Positions 8,749 to 17,956 of a stretch of DNA of 64,000 nt are shown here, in pieces. Each line of letters begins with the position of its first letter. Positions within the stretch are counted from its first letter, which is position 1. Source of the stretch: Chryseobacterium sp. (lineage in GTDB: Bacteria; Bacteroidota; Bacteroidia; Flavobacteriales; Weeksellaceae); assembly GCF_029240215.1 (NCBI RefSeq), contig NZ_JARBTK010000007.1, positions 62,001 through 126,000 of the forward strand, written 5' to 3'. The notes under the pieces are model-generated. The model was not told where the DNA came from. It ran no database searches and was given only the letters and a program-made list of their open reading frames with translations. The position numbers were made by a program, and so were the translations under genes.

Positions 8749-8756
8749 TATTTTTG
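8749..8756 (+). promoter_or_regulatory. Putative -7 promoter box for gldB
   Basis: TATTTTTG fits TAnnTTTG and lies 26 bp before the gldB ATG. A TTTG at 8733-8736 is closer than the usual -33 distance. Confidence 0.4.
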
Positions 8757-8781
8757 TAAACTTAAATTTCATGTAAAAATA

Positions 8782-9768
8782 ATGAAGATTTTTAGAATTG
8801 CAGCACTTTCATGCCTTTTAGTTTTAAGTTTGAATTCTTGTAAAAAAGAACAAGAAACTGAATGGAAAGTCGAAATAAAAAATCCTGCCGAAAAGGTAGA
8901 GATGACCGATATATCAAAAGAATTTTACGATCAGAATATTCCTTTGGAGCAGTTTACCGCAAAGTTCCCATGGTTTCAGGGGACTGTTCCTGATGAAGAT
9001 TTTGGGAAAAGAAGAGCTAATGCACAAGAGATAAAAATCTATAAAGAAGCCATCGGAAAAATTGATCAGAAAAAATTGCAGAATGAACTTCAGGATCTGT
9101 TTTCTCACATTAAATTTTATTTTCCAAAGTTTAAAAGCCCAAAAGTTTTCCTTTTTTCATCGGCTTTACAGATGATTCAGGATCCTCTGCTTTATGACGA
9201 AGAAACCAATTTTCTGTTCATAGATATTTCAGGATTCATGGGAGATAAAAATGCCAATTACAAAGGGCTGGAAATGTATTTTCAAAAATCGATGAATCCA
9301 AGTAATATCGTCCCGAAAGTGTCAAGAATGTTTGCTGAAAATATCGTTCCCTACAAAGGAGACAGCCAGAAATTCATTGATTTAATGGTTTATAATGGTA
9401 AAATTATGATTTTGCAGGATGCCTTTTTACCTGAAACTCCTGATTACCTTAAAATGGATTACACAAAAGCACAATACGATTGGTCATCTGCCAATGAAGC
9501 CAATATTTATAACTACTTCGTTGAGAATAATCTGATTTTCGGGGATGATCACAGATTAGCAGAGCGTTTTATTGCTCCCGGTCCTTTCTCGAAATTTTAT
9601 ACTGAAATTGATAACAACTCATCCCCAATGGTAGGAATTTTTACCGGATGGCAGATTTGCAGAGAATATTTTAAAAAGAAGCCGGAAACAAAATTATTGG
9701 ATTTCCTGAAAATGGACGCTACACAAATTTTTAATGAAGCGGGTTACAAACCGAAATTAGAAGAATAA
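8782..9768 (+). CDS. gldB: Gliding motility lipoprotein GldB
   Basis: A 328-residue lipoprotein with signal sequence and lipobox LSLNSC near residue 19. The conserved GldB segment KFPWFQGTVPDEDFGKRR follows at about residues 60-80. The ATG at 8782 is chosen because it starts the signal peptide and follows a -7 box; the frame is open further upstream but that part crosses the divergent promoter. GldB is needed for gliding in Flavobacterium. In non-gliding relatives it is retained and thought to serve envelope or T9SS function. It is followed by gldC after 22 bp. Confidence 0.93.
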   Translation: MKIFRIAALSCLLVLSLNSCKKEQETEWKVEIKNPAEKVEMTDISKEFYDQNIPLEQFTAKFPWFQGTVPDEDFGKRRANAQEIKIYKEAIGKIDQKKLQNELQDLFSHIKFYFPKFKSPKVFLFSSALQMIQDPLLYDEETNFLFIDISGFMGDKNANYKGLEMYFQKSMNPSNIVPKVSRMFAENIVPYKGDSQKFIDLMVYNGKIMILQDAFLPETPDYLKMDYTKAQYDWSSANEANIYNYFVENNLIFGDDHRLAERFIAPGPFSKFYTEIDNNSSPMVGIFTGWQICREYFKKKPETKLLDFLKMDATQIFNEAGYKPKLEE

Positions 9769-9790
9769 TAAAGTTTAGAAAATAGAAAAA

Positions 9791-10117
9791 ATGAGAAAGA
9801 CTCAAATAACAATAGATGTAGAACTGGATGAAAATCACATCCCGGAACTGATGACCTGGAACGCGGCGGATGGTGGCGTAGAAAAAGAAGAAACCAAAGC
9901 AGTAATGATTTCCGTTTGGGACGAAAAAACATCCGAAGCTTTAAGAATTGATCTTTGGACGAAAGATATGCCCGTTGATCAAATGAAAATGTTTATGCAT
10001 CAGATTTTGGTTTCTATGGGAAATACCTATCAAAGAGCAACAGGAGAAGATGATGTTGCAGCATGGATTGAGCAGGTTGCAGAAGAATTTGCAGTGAAAT
10101 CTGCGATAAAAATGTAA
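9791..10117 (+). CDS. gldC: Gliding motility protein GldC
   Basis: A 108-residue cytoplasmic protein without a signal sequence. The pattern ITIDVELDENHIPELMTWNA followed by TKAVMISVWD and LWTKDMPVDQMKMF is that of GldC. The gldB-gldC order and the 22-bp spacing match the conserved flavobacterial operon. The molecular role is not known beyond its requirement for efficient gliding. Confidence 0.93.
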   Translation: MRKTQITIDVELDENHIPELMTWNAADGGVEKEETKAVMISVWDEKTSEALRIDLWTKDMPVDQMKMFMHQILVSMGNTYQRATGEDDVAAWIEQVAEEFAVKSAIKM

Positions 10118-10121
10118 AAAT

Positions 10122-10195
10122 TGTCGGATGATGGAAGTTGGATGTCGGAAGTTTATAGAAACATCTGTCTTCCGTCATCCAGCTTCCAACTTAAA
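10122..10195. repeat. Palindromic intergenic repeat (family D)
   Basis: GGAAGTTGGATGTCGGAAG pairs imperfectly with CTTCCGTCATCCAGCTTCC across a short AT-rich loop. It fills the gap between gldC and the trans-sulfuration gene. Only one copy is seen in the window. Confidence 0.6.
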
Positions 10196-10205
10196 ATATA
10201 AAACA

Positions 10206-11345
10206 ATGAATTTTAATACAAAAGTTATACACGGAGGACAGCATCACGAATCTGCAACTGGTTCTGTGAATGTACCTGTTTTTTTAACGTCAACATTTGC
10301 ACAAAAAAGTCCTGGAGTACATTCAGGATATGAATATTCGAGAGCAGCAAACCCTACGAGACAGGCTTTGGAAGACTCTTTGGCAAGTATCGAAAACGGG
10401 GCGAGAGGTCTGGCTTTCGGTTCGGGTTTGGCGGCAATCGATTGTGTTTTAAAATTATTAAATCCCGGTGATGAGGTAGTTGCCGTTGACGATTTATATG
10501 GTGGAACGTACAGAATGTTCACCAGACTTTTCGAAAAATATCAGTTGAAATTTACCTTCGTGAATTTTGATGATGCTTCAAAAATTGCTGATGTAATTAC
10601 AGACAAAACAAAACTGATCTGGATTGAAACACCAACCAATCCTTTAATGAAACTGGTTGACATCAAGGCTGTTGTAGAAATTGCAAAAGGGAAAGACATC
10701 CTTGTTGCGGTTGATAATACTTTTGCGACACCTTATCTTCAGAGACCAATTGATTTGGGAGCAGATATCGTAATGCATTCTGCTACAAAATATTTGGGTG
10801 GTCATTCTGATGTTATTGCAGGTGCTTTGATCGCAAAAGATGTTGAATTGGGAGAAAAACTTCATTTCATTCAGTTTGCGAGTGGCGGGATTTTAGGTCC
10901 ACACGATTCTTATTTAGTTTTGAGAGGAATTAAAACATTGGCTTTAAGGGTTCAAAGACATTCGGAAAATGGAATGGCGGTAGCAAAATATCTTGAGTCT
11001 CATCCAGCGGTTGCTCAGGTAATTTATCCCGGATTGGAATCTCACCCTCAATATGAATTGGCAAAATCTCAGATGAAAGATTTCGGAGGAATGGTTTCTT
11101 TCACTTTTAAATCAGGTAAAAAAGAAGATGCAGTGAAATTTCTAGAAAAAGTAAGAGTATTTACTTTAGCAGAATCTTTGGGTGGAGTAGAATCTCTTGC
11201 AAATCATCCTGCTTTGATGACTCACGCTTCAATTCCTGCAGAAAAACGTGCAGAATTAGGAATTACCGATGATTTAGTTCGTTTAAGTGTAGGAATCGAA
11301 GATGCGGAAGATCTGATCGCAGATCTGGAAAGAGCATTTTCTTAA
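10206..11345 (+). CDS. Cystathionine gamma-synthase/lyase family PLP enzyme
   Basis: A 379-residue Cys/Met metabolism PLP enzyme. The PLP lysine is Lys195 in HSATKYLGGHSD. YSRAANPTRQALE, AFGSGLAAI, ETPTNPL and the C-terminal SLGGVESLANHPALMTH are all family signatures. It acts in trans-sulfuration (cystathionine formation or cleavage); synthase and lyase cannot be told apart safely by eye. The ATG at 10206 is preferred: the longer open frame upstream only translates a palindromic repeat. It is followed by a terminator. Confidence 0.92.
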   Translation: MNFNTKVIHGGQHHESATGSVNVPVFLTSTFAQKSPGVHSGYEYSRAANPTRQALEDSLASIENGARGLAFGSGLAAIDCVLKLLNPGDEVVAVDDLYGGTYRMFTRLFEKYQLKFTFVNFDDASKIADVITDKTKLIWIETPTNPLMKLVDIKAVVEIAKGKDILVAVDNTFATPYLQRPIDLGADIVMHSATKYLGGHSDVIAGALIAKDVELGEKLHFIQFASGGILGPHDSYLVLRGIKTLALRVQRHSENGMAVAKYLESHPAVAQVIYPGLESHPQYELAKSQMKDFGGMVSFTFKSGKKEDAVKFLEKVRVFTLAESLGGVESLANHPALMTHASIPAEKRAELGITDDLVRLSVGIEDAEDLIADLERAFS

Positions 11346-11358
11346 AATAATAAATCAT

Positions 11359-11388
11359 AAACATCCGTTTTCAGCGGATGTTTATTTT
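11359..11388 (+). terminator. Rho-independent terminator
   Basis: AAACATCCG and CGGATGTTT form a stem with a 7-nt loop, followed by TATTTT. It closes the trans-sulfuration gene. Confidence 0.8.
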
Positions 11389-11399
11389 AGAATTCTACT

Positions 11400-11846
11400 A
11401 TGAAAAATATTAGAAAAGCTACAATTGAGGATAAAGAGCAGTTAGCCGAATTATTTGATCAGTACAGAGTTTTTTATCATAAAAATTCTGATATTCCTTC
11501 GGCAGAAAATTTTCTTAAAGAAAGAATTGAAAAACAGGATTCTGAAATTTATGTTGCGGAAACAGATGGAATTTTAGTAGGTTTTGTTCAGCTTTATCCT
11601 TTGTTTTCTTCGACAAGGATGAAAAAATATTGGTTATTGAATGATCTTTTTGTGAATGAAACTCACAGAGGAAAAGGTTTTTCAAAACAACTGATTGAAG
11701 CAGCTAAAGAAGTTTGCAAAAGTTCAGATGCGTGTGGAATCTTATTGGAAACGGGAAAATCAAACGACATCGGAAACAAACTTTATCCAAGTTGTGGATT
11801 TGAATTGTACGATGAAGTGAATTTCTACGAATGGACAAATAAATAA
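11400..11846 (+). CDS. GNAT family N-acetyltransferase
   Basis: A 148-residue GNAT protein. It has LLNDLFVNETHRGKGFSKQL, carrying the acetyl-CoA binding R/Q-x-x-G-x-G/A type loop, and the C-terminal GNKLYPSCGFELYDEVNFYE typical of the fold. The substrate is unknown. It starts at an ATG only 12 bp after the preceding terminator, so its promoter probably overlaps that hairpin. Confidence 0.85.
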   Translation: MKNIRKATIEDKEQLAELFDQYRVFYHKNSDIPSAENFLKERIEKQDSEIYVAETDGILVGFVQLYPLFSSTRMKKYWLLNDLFVNETHRGKGFSKQLIEAAKEVCKSSDACGILLETGKSNDIGNKLYPSCGFELYDEVNFYEWTNK

Positions 11847-11912
11847 TTGTCAATCGTTAAATTGTAAATTTTTATAATTACTCATTACCAATCACTTATT
11901 ACTACTATTAAT

Positions 11913-12416
11913 ATGTCAGATTTTCAAAAATACATTCAGAGATATTTAGATTTAATTCCATCTGAAAATTGGTTGGAAGAATTAAAATTTGTTGGTGATA
12001 AAACTGTTTCTCTATATTCATATCTCACAGAAGAACAGTCGAAATTCGCTTATGCGGAAGGAAAATGGACTTTGAAAGAGGTTTTGCTTCATTTATCAGA
12101 TACCGAAAGAGTTTTTCAGTATAGAATTTTAGCTTTTGCAAGAGGTGAAAAATCTGAATTGCCTGGTTTTGATGAAGAAAGTTATGCTGCGAATTCTTTT
12201 GCAAAAGAGAGAAGTTTAGAATCTTTGTTGGAGGAATATCAACTCGTAAGACAATCTTCTTATATTTTATTGGAAAATTTAAATCATTCTGTTTTAAAAA
12301 ATATTGGAAAAGCCAACGGAAACGAAATTTCTGTGGAAACGATTTGTCAATTGATTGTGGGGCACAATATCCATCATTTGAATGTGGTAGAAGAGAGATA
12401 CTTGCCAATGTTATAG
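11913..12416 (+). CDS. DinB family protein
   Basis: A 167-residue four-helix protein of the DinB/YfiT-like group. EGKWTLKEVLLHLSDTERVF supplies the first metal-binding His, and a C-terminal VGHNIHHLNVVEERYLP supplies the other two. Such proteins bind a divalent metal and include thiol-dependent transferases; the reaction here cannot be assigned. No signal peptide is present. It is 66 bp downstream of the GNAT gene. Confidence 0.85.
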   Translation: MSDFQKYIQRYLDLIPSENWLEELKFVGDKTVSLYSYLTEEQSKFAYAEGKWTLKEVLLHLSDTERVFQYRILAFARGEKSELPGFDEESYAANSFAKERSLESLLEEYQLVRQSSYILLENLNHSVLKNIGKANGNEISVETICQLIVGHNIHHLNVVEERYLPML

Positions 12417-12443
12417 TTAATCAAATTAATAATCAACATAATC

Positions 12444-12509
12444 TTTGTCATTCCGAAGGAATCTAAATCAGTAATGATTATTTTGTTGAGATTCCTTCAG
12501 AATAACAAA
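12444..12509. repeat. Palindromic dispersed repeat, family B copy 1
   Basis: Left arm TTTGTCATTCCGAAGGAATCT and right arm AGATTCCTTCAGAATAACAAA flank a loop of about 25 bp. The same arms recur at 17957, 18072, 30956, 55136, 55253 and, shortened, 61717. It lies between the DinB-like gene and tsaC. Confidence 0.8.
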
Positions 12510-12538
12510 CAACTATAACTTTAATGTTAAATTGAATT

Positions 12539-13087
12539 ATGGAAAACATCATACAAATATTAAAATCCGGCGGTACCATCCTTTATCCAACAGATACGAT
12601 CTGGGGAATTGGTTGTGATGCAACCAATATAGATGCCATCAACAAAATTTTTGACATCAAGAAGCGTGAGAAAAATAAATCGATGATCATTTTGGTGGAA
12701 ACTGAAAAGAGATTGCAGGATTTGGTCGACGTTCCGGAAATAGCTTGGGAAATCATGGATCTGAGCGAAAAACCGGTTACTTTGGTGTATCAAAACCCAA
12801 AAGGTTTGCCTAAAGAGTTGCTAGCAGAAGATGGAAGCATCGGAATTCGCCTTGTGAAAAATGATTTCTGCAAGAAACTGATTACAAAACTTAATAAGCC
12901 TTTAGTTTCAACTTCGGCCAATTTTAGTGGAGATAAGAGTCCGTTAAAATTCTCAGATATTTCGCCTGAAATTATTGATTTGGTGGATTATGCAGTAGAA
13001 GAAAACAGAGATGTAGTTTCAAAATATTCTGGTTCATCGGTTATAAAAATCTGGAGTGACAACAGAATAAAAGTTCTGCGGGAATAA
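12539..13087 (+). CDS. tsaC: L-threonylcarbamoyladenylate synthase (TsaC/Sua5/YrdC)
   Basis: A 182-residue YrdC-domain protein. The signatures are GGTILYPTDTIWGIGCDA at the N-terminus, KKREKNKSMIILV, SIGIRLVKNDF and PLVSTSANFSGDKSP. It makes threonylcarbamoyl-AMP for the t6A modification of tRNAs reading ANN codons. Only the YrdC domain is present, as in TsaC rather than Sua5. It precedes another tRNA-maturation gene (cca). Confidence 0.94.
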   Translation: MENIIQILKSGGTILYPTDTIWGIGCDATNIDAINKIFDIKKREKNKSMIILVETEKRLQDLVDVPEIAWEIMDLSEKPVTLVYQNPKGLPKELLAEDGSIGIRLVKNDFCKKLITKLNKPLVSTSANFSGDKSPLKFSDISPEIIDLVDYAVEENRDVVSKYSGSSVIKIWSDNRIKVLRE

Positions 13088-13102
13088 AAGTTTAGAATTA
13101 AT

Positions 13103-13110
13103 TATCTTTG
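13103..13110 (+). promoter_or_regulatory. Putative -7 promoter box upstream of cca
   Basis: TATCTTTG is a full match to TAnnTTTG, about 150 bp before cca. The implied leader contains a 14-bp tandem repeat (TCTAATATCTAACA twice, 13223-13250) of unknown meaning. Confidence 0.45.
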
Positions 13111-13261
13111 CAAAATAATTTAACCATTAAGAAGTCGGAAATTTAGCTTTAAACCTGAAAATCTGGTGTCTTAGTGGTTTTACATTAGATAAAGCTTCAC
13201 AATTATCAAAAGTGATTGTAAATCTAATATCTAACATCTAATATCTAACATCTTTTAAAAA

Positions 13262-14680
13262 ATGTTCATCAATCTTAATCAAAATAAAAATCTTAAACTT
13301 TTCAAAATAATTTCTGAAGTCGCAGCAGCAAATAATCAATCGGTATACATCGTTGGCGGATTTGTGCGGGATCTTCTGATGAAAAGAGAAGCTTCTACAG
13401 ATATTGATTTTGTGACCGAACAAAGCGGAATCGAACTTGCCCAAAATGTGGGTAAGGAAATCGATCCTAAAATGAAAGTTTCCGTTTTTAAAACCTATGG
13501 AACAGCGATGATCAGATATAAAGATCTCGAACTGGAATTTGTAGGCGCCAGAAAAGAAAGCTACACCGAAGACAGCAGAAAACCTGAAGTGGAAGGTGGA
13601 ACGATTGAAGACGACCAGAAAAGAAGAGATTTTACGATCAATGCGATGGCAATTTCTCTAAATAAAGATAATTTTGGAGAACTGATCGATCCTTTTGACG
13701 GAATTGGCGACTTGGAGAAAAGTATTTTAAGAACACCTTTAGAACCTGCACAAACCTATTCCGATGATCCGTTGAGAATGATGAGAGCAGTGCGTTTTGC
13801 TTCAACTTTAAATTTTAAAATAGAAGAAAATTCGTTAAATGCAATCAGACAGGAAGTAGAAAGAATTAAAATTGTTTCGATGGAAAGAATCATGGTTGAA
13901 TTTAATAAAATCATGCTTTCAAAAAAACCTTCTGTCGGTCTTCAACTAATGGAAGAAACGGGTTTAATGAAACTGATTATTCCTGAATTGATCGAGCTGA
14001 AAGGCGTAGAAGAGGTGGAAGGACAAACCCATAAAGATAATTTTTACCATACTTTGGAAGTGGTTGACAATATTTCCGAAAATACAGACAATCTTTGGCT
14101 GCGTTGGTCTGCACTGCTTCACGATATCGGAAAAGCTCCCACCAAAAAATTTGTTGAAGGAACAGGCTGGACTTTTCATGGACATGAGTTTTTAGGTTCA
14201 AAAATGACAAAAAATATTTTTCAGAAATTGAAATTACCTTTGAATTCTGATATGAAATACGTTCAGAAAATGGTAAAACTTTCTTCTCGTCCGATCGCAT
14301 TGATCACCGATGATGCTTCGGATTCGGCTTTAAGAAGACTATTGTTTGATGCCGGAGAAGATATGGAAGATCTTTTTACACTTTGTAAAGCGGATATTAC
14401 AACCAAAAACTCAAGAAAACAGGAGAAATTCAAGAAAAATTTTGAATATGTTGCCGTAAAAATAAAAGAGGTTGAGGAAAAGGATCAGGTGAGAAATTTC
14501 CAGCCGCCAATTTCAGGAGAAGAGATCATGGAGATGTTTAATCTGAAACCCGGAAGAGAAATCGGAATTTTAAAGGAAAAAGTAAAAGAAGCAATTCTTG
14601 AAGGCGAGATTGCCAATGAGAAAGAAGAAGCGAGAAGTTTTGTGATTGCAGAAGCTGAGAAATTGGGATTGACGTTATAA
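13262..14680 (+). CDS. cca: CCA tRNA nucleotidyltransferase / poly(A) polymerase family with HD domain
   Basis: A 472-residue class II nucleotidyltransferase. The N-terminal catalytic head has YIVGGFVRDLL and the metal-binding STDIDFV. KRRDFTINAMA and DPLRMMRAVRFA follow. An HD domain lies at about residues 265-350 (LRWSALLHDIGK). It probably adds or repairs the CCA end of tRNAs. Bacteroidota tRNA genes, including the two here, do not encode CCA, so this activity is needed. A terminator follows at once. Confidence 0.9.
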   Translation: MFINLNQNKNLKLFKIISEVAAANNQSVYIVGGFVRDLLMKREASTDIDFVTEQSGIELAQNVGKEIDPKMKVSVFKTYGTAMIRYKDLELEFVGARKESYTEDSRKPEVEGGTIEDDQKRRDFTINAMAISLNKDNFGELIDPFDGIGDLEKSILRTPLEPAQTYSDDPLRMMRAVRFASTLNFKIEENSLNAIRQEVERIKIVSMERIMVEFNKIMLSKKPSVGLQLMEETGLMKLIIPELIELKGVEEVEGQTHKDNFYHTLEVVDNISENTDNLWLRWSALLHDIGKAPTKKFVEGTGWTFHGHEFLGSKMTKNIFQKLKLPLNSDMKYVQKMVKLSSRPIALITDDASDSALRRLLFDAGEDMEDLFTLCKADITTKNSRKQEKFKKNFEYVAVKIKEVEEKDQVRNFQPPISGEEIMEMFNLKPGREIGILKEKVKEAILEGEIANEKEEARSFVIAEAEKLGLTL

Positions 14681-14699
14681 TTTTTTTATCTTAAATATT

Positions 14700-14740
14700 A
14701 AAAAGCCTTGGCGGTTTCGAAGAAACCGCCAAGGCTTTTT
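14700..14740. terminator. Bidirectional rho-independent terminator
   Basis: A perfect 19-bp stem, AAAAAGCCTTGGCGGTTTC with its complement, and a 3-nt loop. It lies between the convergent cca and beta-propeller genes and has A and T runs on both sides. Confidence 0.95.
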
Positions 14741-14767
14741 AATATATGAACTATATCTAATTAAAAA

Positions 14768-15811
14768 TTAGTTTGGATAAACGCTTGTTGATCCCATTCC
14801 TGTTTTAAATTTTGTAATCAAAGTTCCTGAAGTTGTATAAACGCTCATTTCACTTGCCTCAGTAAATGATTTAACGTCAGACGTGAAAATTCTTCCGTCT
14901 ACTACAGAAAATCCGTATAAAGTAAAATATTGTCCTCCATCAACTGCAGTTATGATAGGTGTTGCAGGAACTGCGGTTGCATTCATGTCCATAGAATAAA
15001 TTTTATTGTATGAGCTGAAAAAGAATCTTCCGTTATCAATCTGAAGGTGTGTTCCGTTTGCAATACCAGTAAGAGTAGTTGTTTTCACTATTGCTCCGGC
15101 TGCAGAGATCTGATAAATGTAAGAATCTGTAGTTCCTTCCGCTATTGTATACACATTATTATTGTAAGCAATTGTTTTGTTGATATTTCCGTTTGGCAGA
15201 GCTATCGGAGTACCTTCGATTTCGTTTGTAGTTGTGTTGATCTTTGTGATTTTATTTCCGAAGCTGTATGTAGAATTTTGCACAAAAACATTTCCACCGG
15301 CAACTACAACTCTTTCAACGGTATCTGTGAAATTAATTTTTTTCACGAAAGATAAATCTGAAGTCCTATAAATATTTACAGATTTTGGACCGTTGTATCT
15401 GTCATTAGAAACATACAACATATTATTGGCAACCGCCATGTAACGAGGATTGTCTAGCTGACTTGTAATTTCTCCTGTTTTTTTGAATGTATAACGGTTT
15501 ACTACCTGAATTTTGTTTGAATTGTTCAGTAAAAGATAAGCCTGATCTCCGCTGTAAGCAATAGTCTGTAGCACATCACCTAAGTTTTCATTTGCATTAT
15601 TAGCTTTATAGATGTCATTTTGCACAAAATTCAGATCTTTAGTGATAAAACTTACGTCAGCATTAGGTACTCCAAAGTTTCCTTCATTGGTAATCAGATA
15701 ACCGTTTTCATAAGTTGGGCTTGTTACCATTTCTTCATATTCAGAAGAACACGAGATGTTGAATAATAAAACCAATCCTAAGATAAGCTGTAAAAATCTA
15801 GTTATTTTCAT
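14768..15811 (-). CDS. Beta-propeller surface lipoprotein, BtuG-like (DUF5074/YncE type)
   Basis: A 347-residue lipoprotein: signal sequence and lipobox FNISC near residue 21. The mature part has repeated YVSND, NGNINKTIAYNNNVYTIA and GRIFTSDV-type strands, as in seven-bladed YncE-like propellers. It is 13 bp downstream of the BtuB-like receptor and in the same riboswitch-controlled unit. By analogy with Bacteroides BtuG, a surface propeller that captures cobalamin for BtuB, I infer a vitamin B12-binding surface role. Homology to BtuG itself is not proven from reading alone. Confidence 0.75.
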   Translation of the reverse strand: MKITRFLQLILGLVLLFNISCSSEYEEMVTSPTYENGYLITNEGNFGVPNADVSFITKDLNFVQNDIYKANNANENLGDVLQTIAYSGDQAYLLLNNSNKIQVVNRYTFKKTGEITSQLDNPRYMAVANNMLYVSNDRYNGPKSVNIYRTSDLSFVKKINFTDTVERVVVAGGNVFVQNSTYSFGNKITKINTTTNEIEGTPIALPNGNINKTIAYNNNVYTIAEGTTDSYIYQISAAGAIVKTTTLTGIANGTHLQIDNGRFFFSSYNKIYSMDMNATAVPATPIITAVDGGQYFTLYGFSVVDGRIFTSDVKSFTEASEMSVYTTSGTLITKFKTGMGSTSVYPN

Positions 15812-15824
15812 AATATATTTAATT

Positions 15825-17660
15825 TTAAAAATTTATTGTTCCTGTGATACTGTAATTTCTTTTCGGTAAAGGATAATACGCTACTGTTTCATAAATAGTA
15901 TCTGTAATATTATTGACCTTAAATCCTAAAGTATATTTTTTCAAAATCGTAAAAGAAGATCCGGCATTCATCACGAAGTAGGGCTGTAATGCTTTTGGTC
16001 TGCTTTCGTCAGTTGTTGTGTATGTCAAACCGTTGAACATTCCCTGAGCATAAACTTTCAGAAATTTATACTGATAATCTGCATTCATAAAAACTTTATG
16101 CAACGGAACGTAGGTCAGTTGCCTTTGAGTTTCCAGATTGGTTGATTTTGTATAAATATATCCTGCGTTAAGTTTGATAAAATGGTTGTTAAACTGTTTT
16201 TCATAAGTTAATTGAGATTCCAAACCATAAGATTCTACTTTATTTGTATTAAATGGAGCCCAATAGCCTAATCCTGTATCAAGCCATCGAATCATATCAG
16301 TTATTCGCATAAAGTAAGGTGTAATGCTTAGTTTAAAATCTTTCACTATAAACTCATGATTCATATCTGCCTGATAGGAAGTTTCAGGCTTTAAATCAGA
16401 ATTTCCTCCCGGAGTCCAATAAAGGTCGTTGAATGAAGGAAACCTGAAGTTTTTTGATAGATTTAAATTTAAATTATACCAGTCAGCAACTTTCCCCTTC
16501 CCTGAAAAAGAATATAAAACGGGTGAACTGTAACCTTCTACAAAATCTTTTTTTATACCGGCTTCAAAACGAAGGTTTGATGTTGCAAAATATCTCAGTA
16601 AACCGGCAATTGAGCCTACATTTCTGCTCACTCTTCCAATTCCGGAATCGCCCTGTCCTTCTCCCTGATTTTGCTGAAATTCTCCAATTGCATTCACATT
16701 CCATTTCGGACTGATAAAATAATTGAAGTCGTTTTTTACGATATAGTTTTTATTGATTCCGCCACTTGTACTTGGAGCATTATAAATTCCGAAATATTGA
16801 AAATTGTCTTCAGTGTAAGCGGTTTTAAGACTGTTTGCAAATTTATTTTTATTAATATCCCACGATAGCAAACTTCTTACAGTTTGAGCTTCATATTTGC
16901 TTCTGTTGCCGTTTTCAGAAAAAATAGGATAGTTCTGCGTCGCATCATAAAACTGACTTTGCCACGATATTTTTTGTCTGTCAGCAATTTTGTAGGAAAT
17001 TCCGATATTGTATGTAGTATTGTAGAACTTTCCGTTTCTGTTGATATAATTTTGTGCTTCCGGAACTTCATAATCGTTTTCGCTGATCACGTAATTTCCC
17101 GAAGCTTTAAAACTAAATTTTTCATTACTATAAGAAGCTTTTAGAAAATTATTAAAAGTTCCGAATGAAGCAACTTCCGAATTAAATGTTCCGTTAAAAC
17201 CTTGATTGAAGTTCAAATCATTATTTAAATGAATGCTTCCTCCAATCGCACCACTTCCGTAAATAACACTTCCGCCACCTGATTTTACTTCCATATGATC
17301 GTACCCGAAAAGTGCAATATTATTCACATCTCCCTGTCCTAAAAACTGAGAATTGATATTAATTCCGTTCCACACAAAAGCTGTTTGTTGCGCTGTAGTT
17401 CCTCTGAATGATGGAGAAGAAACCGCACCACGACCGTTTTCTTTAATATAAACTGGTGATTGAAAACGTAAAACCTCGGAAAGATTGGATGAATTTTTTT
17501 GAATGTCAGCGGGAGTCAAAGTAGTAATCTTATGAAAAAGTTTAACCTTATTCATTTGATTGTCAAAAATATATACAGTATCAATGCTTTTCTCTTGACC
17601 GAAGTATAGAGATAGATTGCATACGGCGAAAACGAAGACTAAAGATCTTTTTATACCCAT
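15825..17660 (-). CDS. btuB: TonB-dependent receptor, BtuB-like (vitamin B12 uptake)
   Basis: A 611-residue outer-membrane receptor. A signal peptide is followed by the plug domain (NLSEVLRFQSPVYIKENG, PSFRGTTAQQTAFVWNGI, GGSVIYGSGAIGGSI) and a beta-barrel of about 450 residues. It ends in the aromatic-rich strand YSITGTINF. There is no carboxypeptidase-like N-terminal domain. The cobalamin riboswitch directly upstream identifies the ligand class. With the downstream propeller lipoprotein it forms a B12 acquisition unit in the outer membrane. Confidence 0.92.
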   Translation of the reverse strand: MGIKRSLVFVFAVCNLSLYFGQEKSIDTVYIFDNQMNKVKLFHKITTLTPADIQKNSSNLSEVLRFQSPVYIKENGRGAVSSPSFRGTTAQQTAFVWNGININSQFLGQGDVNNIALFGYDHMEVKSGGGSVIYGSGAIGGSIHLNNDLNFNQGFNGTFNSEVASFGTFNNFLKASYSNEKFSFKASGNYVISENDYEVPEAQNYINRNGKFYNTTYNIGISYKIADRQKISWQSQFYDATQNYPIFSENGNRSKYEAQTVRSLLSWDINKNKFANSLKTAYTEDNFQYFGIYNAPSTSGGINKNYIVKNDFNYFISPKWNVNAIGEFQQNQGEGQGDSGIGRVSRNVGSIAGLLRYFATSNLRFEAGIKKDFVEGYSSPVLYSFSGKGKVADWYNLNLNLSKNFRFPSFNDLYWTPGGNSDLKPETSYQADMNHEFIVKDFKLSITPYFMRITDMIRWLDTGLGYWAPFNTNKVESYGLESQLTYEKQFNNHFIKLNAGYIYTKSTNLETQRQLTYVPLHKVFMNADYQYKFLKVYAQGMFNGLTYTTTDESRPKALQPYFVMNAGSSFTILKKYTLGFKVNNITDTIYETVAYYPLPKRNYSITGTINF

Positions 17661-17706
17661 ATTATTTATGCCTTTCCTCCGAAAGCAATGACTAATTTGT
17701 TTAAAT

Positions 17707-17852
17707 GTTGGCAGGTCTCCTGACTTTCGTTTTGCTACACCTTCCCGCGTTGGCAGTGGCTTTTTGTAGAAAATGTTGATACGATTTACAGTTGCGGGGA
17801 CAGTCTGGGATTTTCGCCCAATTCCCTATTAATTCCAATACCTTGGAAACCA
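17707..17852 (-). promoter_or_regulatory. Cobalamin riboswitch
   Basis: Read on the minus strand, the segment holds the conserved B12-riboswitch blocks in order: GGTTTCC, GGGAATTGGGCGAAAATCCC, GACTGTCCCCGCAACTGTAA, AGCCACTGCC, GGGAAGG, and the B12 box AGTCAGGAGACCTGCC. It lies 46 bp before the receptor gene and should repress it when cobalamin is bound. Confidence 0.96.
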
Positions 17853-17956
17853 AAATTTTTGCAAATATAGGTTTTTAAATCTAGTAAGCAAAACAAGCTA
17901 AAAACTCTGGAAAAAGTAATAATATGACTGAAAAGAATGTGATTATCAATACAAAG

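Noticed and set aside
8512..8781. N-terminal extension of GldB by 90 codons
   Set aside because: It overlaps the divergent GNAT gene and the -7 box; the signal peptide starts at 8782.
10128..10205. N-terminal extension of the trans-sulfuration enzyme
   Set aside because: The extension only translates a palindromic repeat. The family starts at MNFNTKVIHGG.
13223..13253. Tandem TCTAATATCTAACA repeat, considered as the start of a CRISPR or operator array
   Set aside because: Only two units with no spacers or matching copies elsewhere; probably slippage in an AT-rich leader.
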